A stretch of DNA of 64,000 nt, taken from assembly GCF_900099805.1 (NCBI RefSeq), contig NZ_FNDR01000001.1:372001-436000 (forward strand), in the 5' to 3' direction. The stretch is from Variovorax sp. OV700 (GTDB lineage: Bacteria; Pseudomonadota; Gammaproteobacteria; Burkholderiales; Burkholderiaceae_C). This document shows, piece after piece, positions 45,118 through 53,829 of the stretch (position 1 is the stretch's first letter; each line of letters opens with the position of its first letter). The position numbers and the translations under genes are program-made. The notes under the pieces are model-generated. The model saw nothing but the letters and a program-made list of their open reading frames with translations. It ran no database searches and was not told where the DNA came from.

Positions 45118-45386
45118 GAGGCATTCGGGGCGCGTGCACAGGCCACCGGGTACTCCCCTCCGCGAATGTCCCCCGGCTTCGCCTCCTCCTTTATTTCGCT
45201 GCGGGTAGCACCCGGCGCCCTGTGCACCTGGGCACGCTGCCGGTGCTCCGCTGATCAACCACCGCTCTGTGCAACGCTCACGTCGATGGGGTGCCTTGCG
45301 CAGCGAAATAAAGGAGGAGGCCGCAGGCCGGGGGACATTCGCGGAGCAAGGTACCCCGTCGGCGGGAGCGCACCCCGAACAGCAGC
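45118..45386. repeat. Long imperfect inverted repeat, MITE/REP-like
   Basis: The arm at about 45118-45203 is repeated inverted at about 45298-45386. The best part is 45161-45203, CGCGAATGTCCCCCGGC ... CCTCCTCCTTTATTTCGCTGCG, against the inverse at 45299-45343, with few differences. Outer parts TTCGGGG.GCG also match. The middle (45204-45297) is GC-rich and has no coding potential. Such elements are known as dispersed repeats in Comamonadaceae, but copy number cannot be judged here. It fills the gap between two genes. Confidence 0.75.
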
Positions 45387-45429
45387 GCGCCCCGAAGCAG
45401 CGCCGCGAAGCTTGTGCTGCAATTCGCCC

Positions 45430-46524
45430 ATGGCCACCCCGACCCTCGACGACCTGCGCCGCTATGCAATAGCACGCACGCTGTTCAAACCGACGACGCT
45501 GCCGAGCGCGATCCGCCAACTCGGCTTCGTTCAGGCAGACCCGATCCGCGCACCCGCGCGCGCCCAAGACCTGACGCTGCGCCACCGCGTGAAGGACTAT
45601 CGCGCGGGCGATCTCGAAACCCGCTACACGCGCCTTGCCATCGAGGAAGACTGCCTCGTCAACTACGGCTTTTTGCCGCGCGAACACCTCGCGCTGATGC
45701 ATCCGCGCGAAGCCAGGCAGCCCTGGGACGCGGACACCCACCGCAAGGCAGCCGATGTGTTGGCCTTCGTGCGCGAACGCGGACCGGTGCATCCGCGCGA
45801 AGTTGAACAGCACTTCGCGCATGGCCGCGTGAAGAACTACTGGGGCGGTTCGAGCAACGCCACCACGCGCCTGCTCGACGGCTTGCACTACCGCGGCATG
45901 CTGCGCGTGGTGCGGCGCGACAGCGGCACGCGCGTTTACGAGGCCGTGACCCATCTGCCCGCCGACGAAAGCCCCGCAGGCCGCGCGCAACGCGCCGCGG
46001 CGCTCATTGACCTGGTGGTGCGCAAGTACGCACCGCTGCCCGCTGCAAGCCTGACCTACCTCGTGCGGCTGCTCGGCTACGGCGCCCCGCACCTCGCGGC
46101 GCAGACGCAGGCGGCCCTTCGCTTGGCGCGCGAAGAACAACTCGCCAGTTGCAAGATCGACGGCACCACCTGGTACTGGCCCGCCGGCGAGAACCCGGCC
46201 TCGAAGCGCCACGCACCCGACGACGCGGTGCGCCTGCTCGCCCCCTTCGATCCCGTGGTGTGGGACCGCCGCCGCTTCGAGCTGCTGTGGGGCTGGACGT
46301 ACAAGTTCGAGGCCTACACCCCGGCGCCGAAGCGGCAGTTCGGCTACTACGCGCTGCCGATGCTCTGGCACGACCGCGTGATCGGCTGGGCCAACGTGAG
46401 CGCGCCGGGGGGTCGGCTGCAGCCGGCCTTTGGCTACGTCGACAAGAAGCCGCGCGACGCGGCGTTTCGCGAAGCGCTCGACGAGGAGCTGCACCGCATG
46501 ACGCAGTTCCTGGCCGGCCGCTGA
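45430..46524 (+). CDS. YcaQ/AlkX-type DNA glycosylase, winged-helix family HTH_42
   Basis: 364 residues from the ATG at 45430; the frame is open further left but that DNA is the inverted repeat. Family blocks: LDDLRRYAIARTLF, then QLGFVQADPIRAPARAQDLTL with QAD, fitting the QxD catalytic motif of the YcaQ group of interstrand-crosslink glycosylases, later FAHGRVKNYWGGSSN and LLAPFDPVVWDRRRFELLWGWTYKFEAYTP. Expected to remove alkylated bases and unhook crosslinks. Single-gene unit. Confidence 0.85.
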   Translation: MATPTLDDLRRYAIARTLFKPTTLPSAIRQLGFVQADPIRAPARAQDLTLRHRVKDYRAGDLETRYTRLAIEEDCLVNYGFLPREHLALMHPREARQPWDADTHRKAADVLAFVRERGPVHPREVEQHFAHGRVKNYWGGSSNATTRLLDGLHYRGMLRVVRRDSGTRVYEAVTHLPADESPAGRAQRAAALIDLVVRKYAPLPAASLTYLVRLLGYGAPHLAAQTQAALRLAREEQLASCKIDGTTWYWPAGENPASKRHAPDDAVRLLAPFDPVVWDRRRFELLWGWTYKFEAYTPAPKRQFGYYALPMLWHDRVIGWANVSAPGGRLQPAFGYVDKKPRDAAFREALDEELHRMTQFLAGR

Positions 46525-46633
46525 GCCGCCCCGGCAGAATCCCCGCGCCGCTGAAGGTCTGGCGCACGGGCGACAACCTGCGCCGCCGCTGGCTTCTAGA
46601 ATCGGCCCGTCGTCCGGTATGCCGGATGGCAAG

Positions 46634-46797
46634 CGTTCTCAGGGCGGGGCGAAATTCCCCACCGGCGGTAATGGCGGCTTCTTCGAGAGAGGGACCGCAC
46701 GAGCCCGCGAGCGCCCGCGGCCTGCAATGGGCTGCGGGGTCAGCAGATTTCGGTGCAATTCCGAAGCCGACGGTCACAGTCCGGATGAAAGAGAGCG
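46634..46797 (+). ncRNA. FMN riboswitch (RFN element)
   Basis: Clear conserved core: AGGGCGGGGCGAAATTCCCC, ACCGGCGGTA, GAGCCCGCGAGCG, GGTCAGCAGATTTCGGTGCA, ATTCCGAAGCCGACGGTCACAGTCCGGATGAAAGAGA (given in parts). FMN binding should shut off ribH. No T-run terminator follows; hairpins (CAGGAAACCTG region) lie before the ribosome site AGAGG at 46891, so translational control is more likely. Confidence 0.96.
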
Positions 46798-46901
46798 CGA
46801 AATGCGGGTCGGCCCGTGCGCTTTCCATTGGAGCGCGCGGTCTGGCCTGCGGTTTCGTGCGCCCTGATTCAGGAAACCTGCTTTCAAGCAAGAGGCACAC
46901 C

Positions 46902-47414
46902 ATGAGTCAGATCAACGACCTTCCCCTATCCGCCATCGACGCGTCGGGCAACCCGCGCGGCGAGCGCATCGCATTCGTCGAAGCGCAGTGGCATTCCGAC
47001 ATCGTCCACCAGGCGCGCGACGCCTTCCTTGCCGAGATGGAACGGCTCGGCGTGGCGCGCGACCTTATCGACGTGTTCGATGTGCCGGGCGCCTTCGAGA
47101 TCCCGCTGCACGCCAAGCGGCTGGCCAACTCGGGCAAATACGCGGCCATCGTGGGCTGTGCGCTGGTGGTGGATGGCGGCATCTACCGCCACGAGTTCGT
47201 GGCCAGCACCGTGGTCAGCACGCTGATGTCGCTGCAGCTCGAAACCGACGTGCCGATTTTCTCGGCCGTGCTCACGCCGCATCATTTCCACGAGCACGTG
47301 GAGCACCGCAAATACTTCCACCGGCACTTTGCCGTCAAGGGCACCGAAGTGGCCGAAGCCTGCGTGAAGACGCTCGAAGGTTTGAAGAAGGTCGACACGC
47401 TGCTGGCCGCGTGA
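46902..47414 (+). CDS. ribH: 6,7-dimethyl-8-ribityllumazine synthase, type II (RibH2-like)
   Basis: 170 residues. Blocks VEAQWHSDIVHQARDAF, DVFDVPGAFEIPLHAKRLA, VVDGGIYRHEFVAS and FSAVLTPHHFHEHVEH..FF-like HRHFAVKG fit the decameric type II enzymes. The enzyme condenses ArPP product with DHBP to lumazine, the step before riboflavin. It is alone behind an FMN riboswitch; the rest of the pathway is not in this window, so it may be a second, FMN-regulated RibH. Confidence 0.92.
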   Translation: MSQINDLPLSAIDASGNPRGERIAFVEAQWHSDIVHQARDAFLAEMERLGVARDLIDVFDVPGAFEIPLHAKRLANSGKYAAIVGCALVVDGGIYRHEFVASTVVSTLMSLQLETDVPIFSAVLTPHHFHEHVEHRKYFHRHFAVKGTEVAEACVKTLEGLKKVDTLLAA

Positions 47415-47446
47415 CAACCGATACGAGGCTGCAGTAATCTGTGCGG

Positions 47447-48112
47447 ATGGCTTCTTCATCCGCTTCGAACGACCGCTACACCCTCTACGGCGCACCCGGT
47501 TCGGGCGCCACGCCCGTTCATGCGGCGCTGACGCTGATCGGCGCGCAGGTCGACGTTGTCGACGTCTCTCCGTGGGAGGGGGAATCAGAGCGCGAGCGCG
47601 TGTCGAGCATCAACCCGATGCGTCAGGTGCCCGCGCTCGTGCTGCCTTCCGGCGAAGTGATGACCGAGAGCGCGGCCATCCTGATCTGGCTCGGCGACCG
47701 CTATCCGGAAGCGGGGCTTTGCCCCACGCCGGACGATCCGCTGCGCGCGCGCTACCTGCGATGGATGGTCTACCTGCCGGCGGCGATCTATTCGATGTAC
47801 TGGGTGCGCGACGAACCCACGCGCCTCACGCCCGATCCGGCGGCGCAGGCCGTGATGCTCGAACGCACGGCCGAGCGCATTGCCCACTGCTGGCACCTGA
47901 TGGACACGCAGATCGACGAACCCGCGCCCTACCTGCTCGGCGAGAAGCTGAGCATGCTCGACCTGTACGTCACGGTGCTGTCGCGCTGGACGCCGCATCG
48001 CAAACGCTTCTATCGCGAAGCACCCCGCATGGCCGGCGTGGTGCGGCGCGTCGATGCCGATCCGCGCCTGGCCGAGTTCTGGGCGGCGCGCTTTCCTTTT
48101 TCGATGGGTTAG
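47447..48112 (+). CDS. Glutathione S-transferase family protein
   Basis: 221 residues from the ATG at 47447 (GTG at 47441 is possible). Thioredoxin-like N-domain with YTLYGAPGSGATPVHAALTL, cis-Pro in MRQVPALVLPSG and ESAAILIWLGDRYP, then a helical C-domain. The active residue near the N-terminus is probably Ser or Thr (SGAT), not Cys. Substrate unknown. Confidence 0.88.
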   Translation: MASSSASNDRYTLYGAPGSGATPVHAALTLIGAQVDVVDVSPWEGESERERVSSINPMRQVPALVLPSGEVMTESAAILIWLGDRYPEAGLCPTPDDPLRARYLRWMVYLPAAIYSMYWVRDEPTRLTPDPAAQAVMLERTAERIAHCWHLMDTQIDEPAPYLLGEKLSMLDLYVTVLSRWTPHRKRFYREAPRMAGVVRRVDADPRLAEFWAARFPFSMG

Positions 48113-48115
48113 GAC

Positions 48116-48499
48116 ATGACCGCACGCACGCCGACCACCGCCTACCCGATGACCATCTTCCACAAGCCCAACTGCAGCACTTCGCGCAATGTGCTGGGCT
48201 TGATCCGCGAAAGCGGCGTGGAGCCGGAGATCGTTCTTTATCTGGAGGCGCCGCCGTCGAAGAAGAAGCTGCGCGAGCTCGCAAAGGCCATGGGCATGGG
48301 CGCGCGCGACCTGCTGCGCACGAAGGAGGCGCCCTACGAAGCGCTGGGCCTGGCCGATCCGAAATTGACCGACGACCAGCTGTTCGACTTCATCGTCGCG
48401 AATCCGATCCTGCTGCAGCGGCCCGTCGTCGTTTCTCCGCGCGGCACGTTGATGTGCCGGCCTTGGGAGCGCGTGCGCGAGATCTTGCCCGCGGCGTAG
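48116..48499 (+). CDS. ArsC-family reductase
   Basis: 127 residues. HKPNCSTSRN carries the active Cys as in ArsC/Spx proteins, and the late part has ALGLADPKLTDDQLFDFIVANPILLQRPVVV, typical of glutaredoxin-dependent arsenate reductases. No ars genes are nearby, so arsenate may not be the main substrate. Start at 48116 is supported by AGGA directly upstream; ATG 48149 is possible. It follows the GST gene after three bases. Confidence 0.85.
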   Translation: MTARTPTTAYPMTIFHKPNCSTSRNVLGLIRESGVEPEIVLYLEAPPSKKKLRELAKAMGMGARDLLRTKEAPYEALGLADPKLTDDQLFDFIVANPILLQRPVVVSPRGTLMCRPWERVREILPAA

Positions 48500-48512
48500 A
48501 CCGAGCCGGCGC

Positions 48513-49265
48513 TCAGGCGCGCTGCAGCAGCGCAGGCACGCCCGAAGCCAGCATTGCCACGCCCGATGCGGTCAGCAGGCCCAGCACCACCTTGCGGAAC
48601 GCCGTCTCGCTGATGCCGATATAGAGCCGCGCGCCCAGCAGCACCGGCACGGCGACGGCCAGCGCCACCAGCCCCAGCAGCGGCACCATCGAGCGGCCGA
48701 TGCTGCCGCTCGCGACGTGGATCGCGAACGCCACCATCAGCATCGAGAGATTGAAGTTCTGGATCACCGCGCGCTGTGTGTCGCGCTGAAAGCCGCGGAG
48801 CGTGCACCACAGCGTGGGAATAGTGCCCGAGAAGCCCCCAATGCCTGCCATGGCACCGCCGATGCTCCCCGCGATGCCGTCGGCGATTCGCCCTCCGAAG
48901 GTGACCTTCGGCAGGTGCTGCGACATCAGCATGGCAGGGCACCACAACACCAGCAGCACGCCGAGGCAGACCTTGAAGACCACGAGGTCGAGGTGCGGCA
49001 ACAGCCACACGCCGAAAGGGACGCCGACCAGCCCGCCGAGCACGAAGGGCCACAGAACATGCTTGTCGAAGGTTCGGCGCACCGTGACGGCGGCAATCAC
49101 CTGGCCGGTGAGAGCGCCGAACAAGGCAAGGACCGCCGCGAGTTGCGGTTCGAGAGTCCAGGCCCAGACCGACATCGCCACCATTCCGAAGGCAAAGCCC
49201 GACAGGCCCTGCACAAAACCCGCCAGCACGGCGCCGGCGATCACATATACATACAAGGCCTGCAT
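48513..49265 (-). CDS. TauE/SafE-family permease
   Basis: 250 residues, eight or so membrane segments, with the family's GFVQGLSGFAFGMV near the N-terminus and a second similar repeat (AGIGGFSGTIPTLW). Probably exports small organosulfur acids or sulfite; substrate unknown. Convergent with the ArsC-family gene, with 13 bases between. Confidence 0.88.
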   Translation of the reverse strand: MQALYVYVIAGAVLAGFVQGLSGFAFGMVAMSVWAWTLEPQLAAVLALFGALTGQVIAAVTVRRTFDKHVLWPFVLGGLVGVPFGVWLLPHLDLVVFKVCLGVLLVLWCPAMLMSQHLPKVTFGGRIADGIAGSIGGAMAGIGGFSGTIPTLWCTLRGFQRDTQRAVIQNFNLSMLMVAFAIHVASGSIGRSMVPLLGLVALAVAVPVLLGARLYIGISETAFRKVVLGLLTASGVAMLASGVPALLQRA

Positions 49266-49308
49266 GCGGCCGATGATATCGACCGCATCCCGGGCAACCG
49301 CCAGCCGG

Positions 49309-50562
49309 TCAGGCCGAGGCCGGCACCAGCGCCGTGCGGCGCACTCGCGTCACGTTGAAGGCGCTGGCAATCAGCACCGCCTGCACCAGTGCAAGGCCGA
49401 CGATCACGCTCGTGTACTGCGCATGGTCCATGAGGCGGCCGAACACCAGCGGCGCCAGGGCCTGCCCGATGTCCAGACCCGCATACACCACGCCGTAGAC
49501 ACGGCCCGTGGCGTTGGGCGGCGTCGAGCGCTTGACCAGCAGGTCGCGCGAAGGCCCGGCCACGCCGGAGACAAAACCCATGGCGCCGAACAGCACCGGC
49601 ACCATCACGGGCGGAAATTGCGCAAAAGCGAGCACCAGCGCCAACACGGCCGCGATGCCGAAGCCGGTTCCCACGATGCGTTCGCAGCGCGACGGATCGG
49701 AGGCGAGAAAGCCGCCGACCACCATGCCGCCCGCGCTTGCCACCATGTACACCGTGAGGCACACCGCCACCAGCGCCACCGGCACCGCGTGCAGGTGGCC
49801 TGCCGCCACCGGCGCGAAGGTCTGCACCACGCTGATCACGACGGCATAGAAGAAGAAGAAGCCGAAGCACATCCACACAGCCGGGATGCGCAGGAAGTCG
49901 AACTCGCCGCCAATGGGAGCGGGCTCGCCGTGGCCGGTGGTCTTGTTCACCGTCTTCACGTCGAGCGAGAGCACGCTGCGGTAGGCCCAAAGCACCAGCA
50001 GCACCACGATGGCCAACACACCGGCCGAAGCCAGCGCCACGCGCCACGAGAAGGCGATGGCAATCGGCACCACGAAGGCCGGCGCCAGCGCCCAACCCAG
50101 GCTGCCGGTGATGCCGTGCACGCTGTACGCGTGGCCAAGCCGCGTCGGCGCGACCTTGCGGTTGAAGAGCGTGTAGTCGACCGGGTGGAACACGCCGTTG
50201 CCGATGCCGCCCACGATGGCGCACACCAGCAGCATCCAGTAGCTTTGGGCCAGGGCATAGCCGAAAGCCGCCAGTGCCAGCGCGCCAAGCCCCACGAAGA
50301 GCACCGGCCGCGGCCCCAGCTTGTCGACGATGAAGCCCGAGGCCGCCTGCACGATGCAAGAGACCACGAAGAACACCGTCAGCACCGCGCCAAGCTCGGT
50401 GTAGCTCACGTTGAAAGCGTCCTTCAACCAGGGGAACAGCGGCGCCAGGATCAGCTGGCTGAAGTGGCTGATGGCATGAGCCAGGCCGACCAGTCCGATC
50501 AGCTGCGCGTCGCCGCGCAAGTTGGTGGAAGAAGCGGCTGTCGGAGAAGAAGTTGAAGACAT
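49309..50562 (-). CDS. MFS transporter
   Basis: 417 residues and 12 membrane segments. Loops carry the usual MFS blocks (VDKLGPRPVLFVG in loop 2-3; SRDLLVKRSTPPNATGRVYG). The transcript is divergent from an AraC regulator that probably controls it. Substrate unknown. Confidence 0.9.
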   Translation of the reverse strand: MSSTSSPTAASSTNLRGDAQLIGLVGLAHAISHFSQLILAPLFPWLKDAFNVSYTELGAVLTVFFVVSCIVQAASGFIVDKLGPRPVLFVGLGALALAAFGYALAQSYWMLLVCAIVGGIGNGVFHPVDYTLFNRKVAPTRLGHAYSVHGITGSLGWALAPAFVVPIAIAFSWRVALASAGVLAIVVLLVLWAYRSVLSLDVKTVNKTTGHGEPAPIGGEFDFLRIPAVWMCFGFFFFYAVVISVVQTFAPVAAGHLHAVPVALVAVCLTVYMVASAGGMVVGGFLASDPSRCERIVGTGFGIAAVLALVLAFAQFPPVMVPVLFGAMGFVSGVAGPSRDLLVKRSTPPNATGRVYGVVYAGLDIGQALAPLVFGRLMDHAQYTSVIVGLALVQAVLIASAFNVTRVRRTALVPASA

Positions 50563-50631
50563 GGATTGCTACAAAAAACCGGGGCAGGCACCGATGCTAT
50601 GCGCGCCGGGCGCGGCAGAATGGCGATACAG

Positions 50632-50646
50632 CGACAACATTTGTCG
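50632..50646. promoter_or_regulatory. Operator-like palindrome in the MFS/AraC intergenic region
   Basis: CGACAA, CAT, TTGTCG: a 6-base exact inverted repeat. It is five bases before the AraC ATG at 50652 and 70 bases before the MFS ATG. In NimR-type pairs the AraC regulator binds such a site between the genes. Confidence 0.5.
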
Positions 50647-50651
50647 AAACC

Positions 50652-51494
50652 ATGCCAAGCGCCGTTTCCACCCCTTCTCCGGTCACCAGTGTGGCCTCGC
50701 TCACGCCGCACCTCTACGCACCCGACGCTGTGCGCCCGCTGCGCGCCAAGGAACACTTCCTGAGCGCCGACACTTTCGTCGAGCTGCACCAGCATCCGTG
50801 GCCGCAGCTCACCTTCTCGACCCGCGGCGTGATCCGGCTCAGCACGCAGGACGGCAGCTACATCGTGCCGCCGTCGCGCGCGGTCTGGGTGCCGGCCAAC
50901 ATGCCGCACAGCATCATGCTGATAGAGGATGCCGAGCTGCGCACCGTGTACCTGCATGCCTGGCTCGGGCCGCCGTGGGAAAAGTGCGAGGTGCTCGAAA
51001 TCAGCCCTCTGCTGCGCGCGCTGATGCTCGCGCTCGACACCACGCCCGACGGACTGCCGCCGGCTGACCCGCATGCGCCGCAGCGCGAACGCATGATCGC
51101 CCCGCTGCTGGTGGACGAGCTGGAACGCGCCACGCAAATCCGCATCGATGTGCCGCTGCCCACCGACAAGCGGCTGCGGCAGCTGTGCGAAACGCTGCTG
51201 CGCAATCCGGCCGACCGGGCCACGCTGGCCGAGCGCGCCGCCACCATCGGCGCCAGCGAGCGCACGGTGGCGCGGCTTTTCCGCGACCAGCTCGGCATGA
51301 GCTGGCAGCAATGGCGGCAACAGGCCGTGATGGCGCACGCGCTGCCGCTGCTGGCGCGCGGCATGGCCGTGAGCCAGGTAGCGGCGGCCAGCGGCTATGC
51401 CACCGACAGCGCGTTCTGCGCCATGTTCAAGGCGGCCACGGGGCGCTCGCCGACTTCGTTCCAGCATCGCAAGCGCTCCGCCGCACTCTCCTGA
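50652..51494 (+). CDS. AraC-family transcriptional regulator with N-terminal cupin
   Basis: 280 residues from the ATG at 50652. N-terminal cupin (VELHQHPWPQLTFSTRGVIRLSTQDGSYIVPPSRAVWVPANMPH), C-terminal double HTH (LAERAATIGASERTVARLFRDQLGMSWQQWRQQ; VAAASGYATDSAFCAMFKAATGRSPTSF). The arrangement resembles NimR/YdeC type, which control a divergent MFS exporter. Confidence 0.9.
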   Translation: MPSAVSTPSPVTSVASLTPHLYAPDAVRPLRAKEHFLSADTFVELHQHPWPQLTFSTRGVIRLSTQDGSYIVPPSRAVWVPANMPHSIMLIEDAELRTVYLHAWLGPPWEKCEVLEISPLLRALMLALDTTPDGLPPADPHAPQRERMIAPLLVDELERATQIRIDVPLPTDKRLRQLCETLLRNPADRATLAERAATIGASERTVARLFRDQLGMSWQQWRQQAVMAHALPLLARGMAVSQVAAASGYATDSAFCAMFKAATGRSPTSFQHRKRSAALS

Positions 51495-51571
51495 AGGGCG
51501 TCGGGCCGTCACGCGGCTCTGGCAAGATCGAAGGGCCGAAGAAAACTACGGACCACCCGACCGACCTGCCC

Positions 51572-52288
51572 ATGGCGCCCCTTCCCCGATCGCATCGCAC
51601 CCAGACCTGGACCATGGACATCGGCGAGCGGATGCGCCGCCTCTTCTGGCTCAAGGCGATCGGCACCACGGTCTTCACCTGGCTTTTCTTCATCGGCTAC
51701 TTTCACCTGCTGCGCAACCCCGCCTATCCGGTCGCGGTGATGCCGCTCACGGCCCTCGACCGCCTGATTCCGTTCCAGCCCTATGCGCTGGGCGCCTACC
51801 TGTCGCTCTGGTTCTATGTAGGCATCGCGCCCGGGCTGCAGCTGAGCTTTCGCGAGCTGGTGGTCTATGGGCTCTGGATCGGCGCGCTGTGCCTCACGGG
51901 CCTGGGCTTTTTCTACTTTTGGCCGACGCAGATACCGCCGCTTGCCATGGACGTGTCTGGCTACCCGGGCTTTGCCATGCTGCAAGGCGTGGACGCCGCA
52001 GGGAACGCTTGTCCCTCGATGCACGTGGCCGTGGCCATCTTCACGGCCATCCGGCTCGACCACGTGCTCCGCGAGACACACACACCATTGTTTCTGCGCC
52101 TCGCCAACTGGGCCTGGTTTGCTGCCATTGTCTGGTCGACGCTGGCCGTCAAGCAGCACGTGGTGCTCGACGCGCTGGCCGGCGCCCTGCTCGGAATGGC
52201 CTTTGCACTCCCTTCGCTGCGCTGGCGTCCGGAGGGCAGGAGCCGGAGCAACACATTGGTTGGAGCGGATATCATTGGCCATCACTGA
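51572..52288 (+). CDS. PAP2-superfamily membrane phosphatase/transferase, IPC-synthase-like (PAP2_3)
   Basis: 238 residues, about six membrane segments. CPSMHVAVAIFTAI and later VKQHVVLDALAGALLG hold the catalytic His/His/Asp triad in the CPS.H...H...D form of inositol-phosphoceramide-synthase-like PAP2 proteins; the classic KX6RP motif is not evident. ATG at 51572; ATG at 51614 is an alternative. Probably dephosphorylates or transfers lipid head groups. It is followed by ACP and ketosynthase genes. Confidence 0.78.
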   Translation: MAPLPRSHRTQTWTMDIGERMRRLFWLKAIGTTVFTWLFFIGYFHLLRNPAYPVAVMPLTALDRLIPFQPYALGAYLSLWFYVGIAPGLQLSFRELVVYGLWIGALCLTGLGFFYFWPTQIPPLAMDVSGYPGFAMLQGVDAAGNACPSMHVAVAIFTAIRLDHVLRETHTPLFLRLANWAWFAAIVWSTLAVKQHVVLDALAGALLGMAFALPSLRWRPEGRSRSNTLVGADIIGHH

Positions 52289-52381
52289 CCCACAAGCCGA
52301 GCGAGGAAGGGGTCGATCCCATGGAGCGCCCTCAGGGCGGCGATCGATCAGCGGCTAGTACAAGACGACAGGCATCGCACG

Positions 52382-52624
52382 ATGAGTTCGCTGAAGGAAT
52401 TGCAGGACCTGATCCACGAGAAGTACGGTATCGAACCGTCGAAGCTCGACCCCCACGCGTCGATGCGCGAAACCGGCGGGCTCGACTCGCTGGCATTGGC
52501 CGAGTTCCTGTTTGCCATCGAAGATCACTTCGGCATCACCATGCCCGACAACGACGCGAACATCGACACCCTGGGCGAACTGGCCTTGCTGGTCGACAAG
52601 GTCAGGGCCGCGAAGACAGCGTGA
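52382..52624 (+). CDS. Acyl carrier protein
   Basis: 80 residues. Phosphopantetheine site GGLDSLALAEF with S36. Acidic, helical, length normal. The last four bases overlap the ketosynthase start (GTGA at 52621), so the two are translationally coupled. Not the housekeeping AcpP, which sits in the fab cluster. Confidence 0.85.
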   Translation: MSSLKELQDLIHEKYGIEPSKLDPHASMRETGGLDSLALAEFLFAIEDHFGITMPDNDANIDTLGELALLVDKVRAAKTA

Positions 52625-53829
52625 ACCACGAGGTCTGCGTCACCGGACTGGGCGTCATGGCGCCGCATGGCGGCGAGCCCGGCACGCTGTTCCAGGCCCT
52701 GCTGGACGGCCAATCGGCCATCCAGTCCATCTTTCCCGATCTGCCCAAGCCGGCCGCCGCGGCCACGGTCGCTTTCGACGAAACACGCTGGTTCACCAAG
52801 CTGCAGCTTGCGGGTGTCGACCGCGTGAGCCAGCTTGCCGTGGCGGCGGCCGACCTCGCGATGCGCGATGCGGGCCTTGCCATGGGCGATGCCGATCCCG
52901 AGCGCGTGGGCGTCTATGCCGGCTGCGGCATGGGCGGTGCCGCGGCGCTCGAGGCGGCCTACCGCGGCAACGGGCGCGTGTCGCCGCTCACCATTCCCGC
53001 CTTCATGCCCAATGCGCCCGCCGCCCACGTGGCCATGCGCCACGGCGTGCAGGGCCCGGTGATCACCTATTCGGTGGCCTGCGCCTCGTCGTCAGTGGCC
53101 ATTGCCGAAGCCGCCAAGGCCATCCAGCGCGGCGAAGTCGACGTGGCAATTGCCGGTGGCAGCGAGGCGCTCATCGTCCCCGGCGTGGTGCTGGCATGGC
53201 AGGCCATGCAGACTCTGGCCACCTTCCAACCCGGCGAAGCAGCGGGCGCGGTGCGGCCCTTTGCGAGTGACCGCAGCGGTTTCGCGCTGGGCGAAGGCGC
53301 GGCCTTTCTGGTGCTCGAGTCGGCCGAGCGCGCGCGCAGCCGCGACGCCCGCAGCTATGCCACCTTGGCCGGCTGGGGCCTCAGCAGCGACGCCACGCAC
53401 CTCACCAAGCCGGATGCTCCCGGCCAGGCCCGCGCATTGCGAGCCGCCCTGCGCCAGGCCGGGCTGCAGCCGCGCGACGTGGGCTACTGCAACGCGCACG
53501 GCACGGCCACGCGCATCGGCGACGTGGTCGAGCGCAATGCGCTGGCGGACGTGTGGGGCGACGACCTCGACCAGTTGCGCGTCAGCTCCACCAAGGCGCT
53601 GCACGGCCACCTGCTCGGCGCTGCGGGCGCCATCGAAGCGCTCATCACGGTGCTTGCGCTGCAGCGCCGGCAACTGCCGCCCAATGCCAACTGCAGCGAG
53701 ATCGATCCGGCCTGCAGCCTGAACCTGGTGACGCAGAACGACACAGGCGCACCTGCGCTCGACGCGGCTATGAGCAACTCCTTCGCCTTCGGTGGGACGA
53801 ATTCCGTGCTGCTGTTCCGTCGCGCCTAA
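52621..53829 (+). CDS. Beta-ketoacyl-ACP synthase (KAS II-like)
   Basis: 402 residues from a GTG at 52621. Cys-His-His site: C154 in ACASSS, H293 in NAHGTAT, H330 in GHLLGAAGA. Full thiolase-fold length with FAFGGTNSVL at the end. It probably acts with the coupled ACP in making or extending an acyl chain. No ketoreductase, dehydratase or acyltransferase genes flank it, so partners must come from elsewhere. Confidence 0.9.
   Translation: MNHEVCVTGLGVMAPHGGEPGTLFQALLDGQSAIQSIFPDLPKPAAAATVAFDETRWFTKLQLAGVDRVSQLAVAAADLAMRDAGLAMGDADPERVGVYAGCGMGGAAALEAAYRGNGRVSPLTIPAFMPNAPAAHVAMRHGVQGPVITYSVACASSSVAIAEAAKAIQRGEVDVAIAGGSEALIVPGVVLAWQAMQTLATFQPGEAAGAVRPFASDRSGFALGEGAAFLVLESAERARSRDARSYATLAGWGLSSDATHLTKPDAPGQARALRAALRQAGLQPRDVGYCNAHGTATRIGDVVERNALADVWGDDLDQLRVSSTKALHGHLLGAAGAIEALITVLALQRRQLPPNANCSEIDPACSLNLVTQNDTGAPALDAAMSNSFAFGGTNSVLLFRRA

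Noticed and set aside
45109-45429. N-terminal extension of the YcaQ-type protein by 107 codons
   Set aside because: The extension is the inverted-repeat element and has no family similarity; the family start matches the ATG at 45430.
48802-50556. 584-codon plus-strand ORF opposite the TauE and MFS genes
   Set aside because: Antisense to two clear transporters; very His/Arg/Gln-rich and low complexity.
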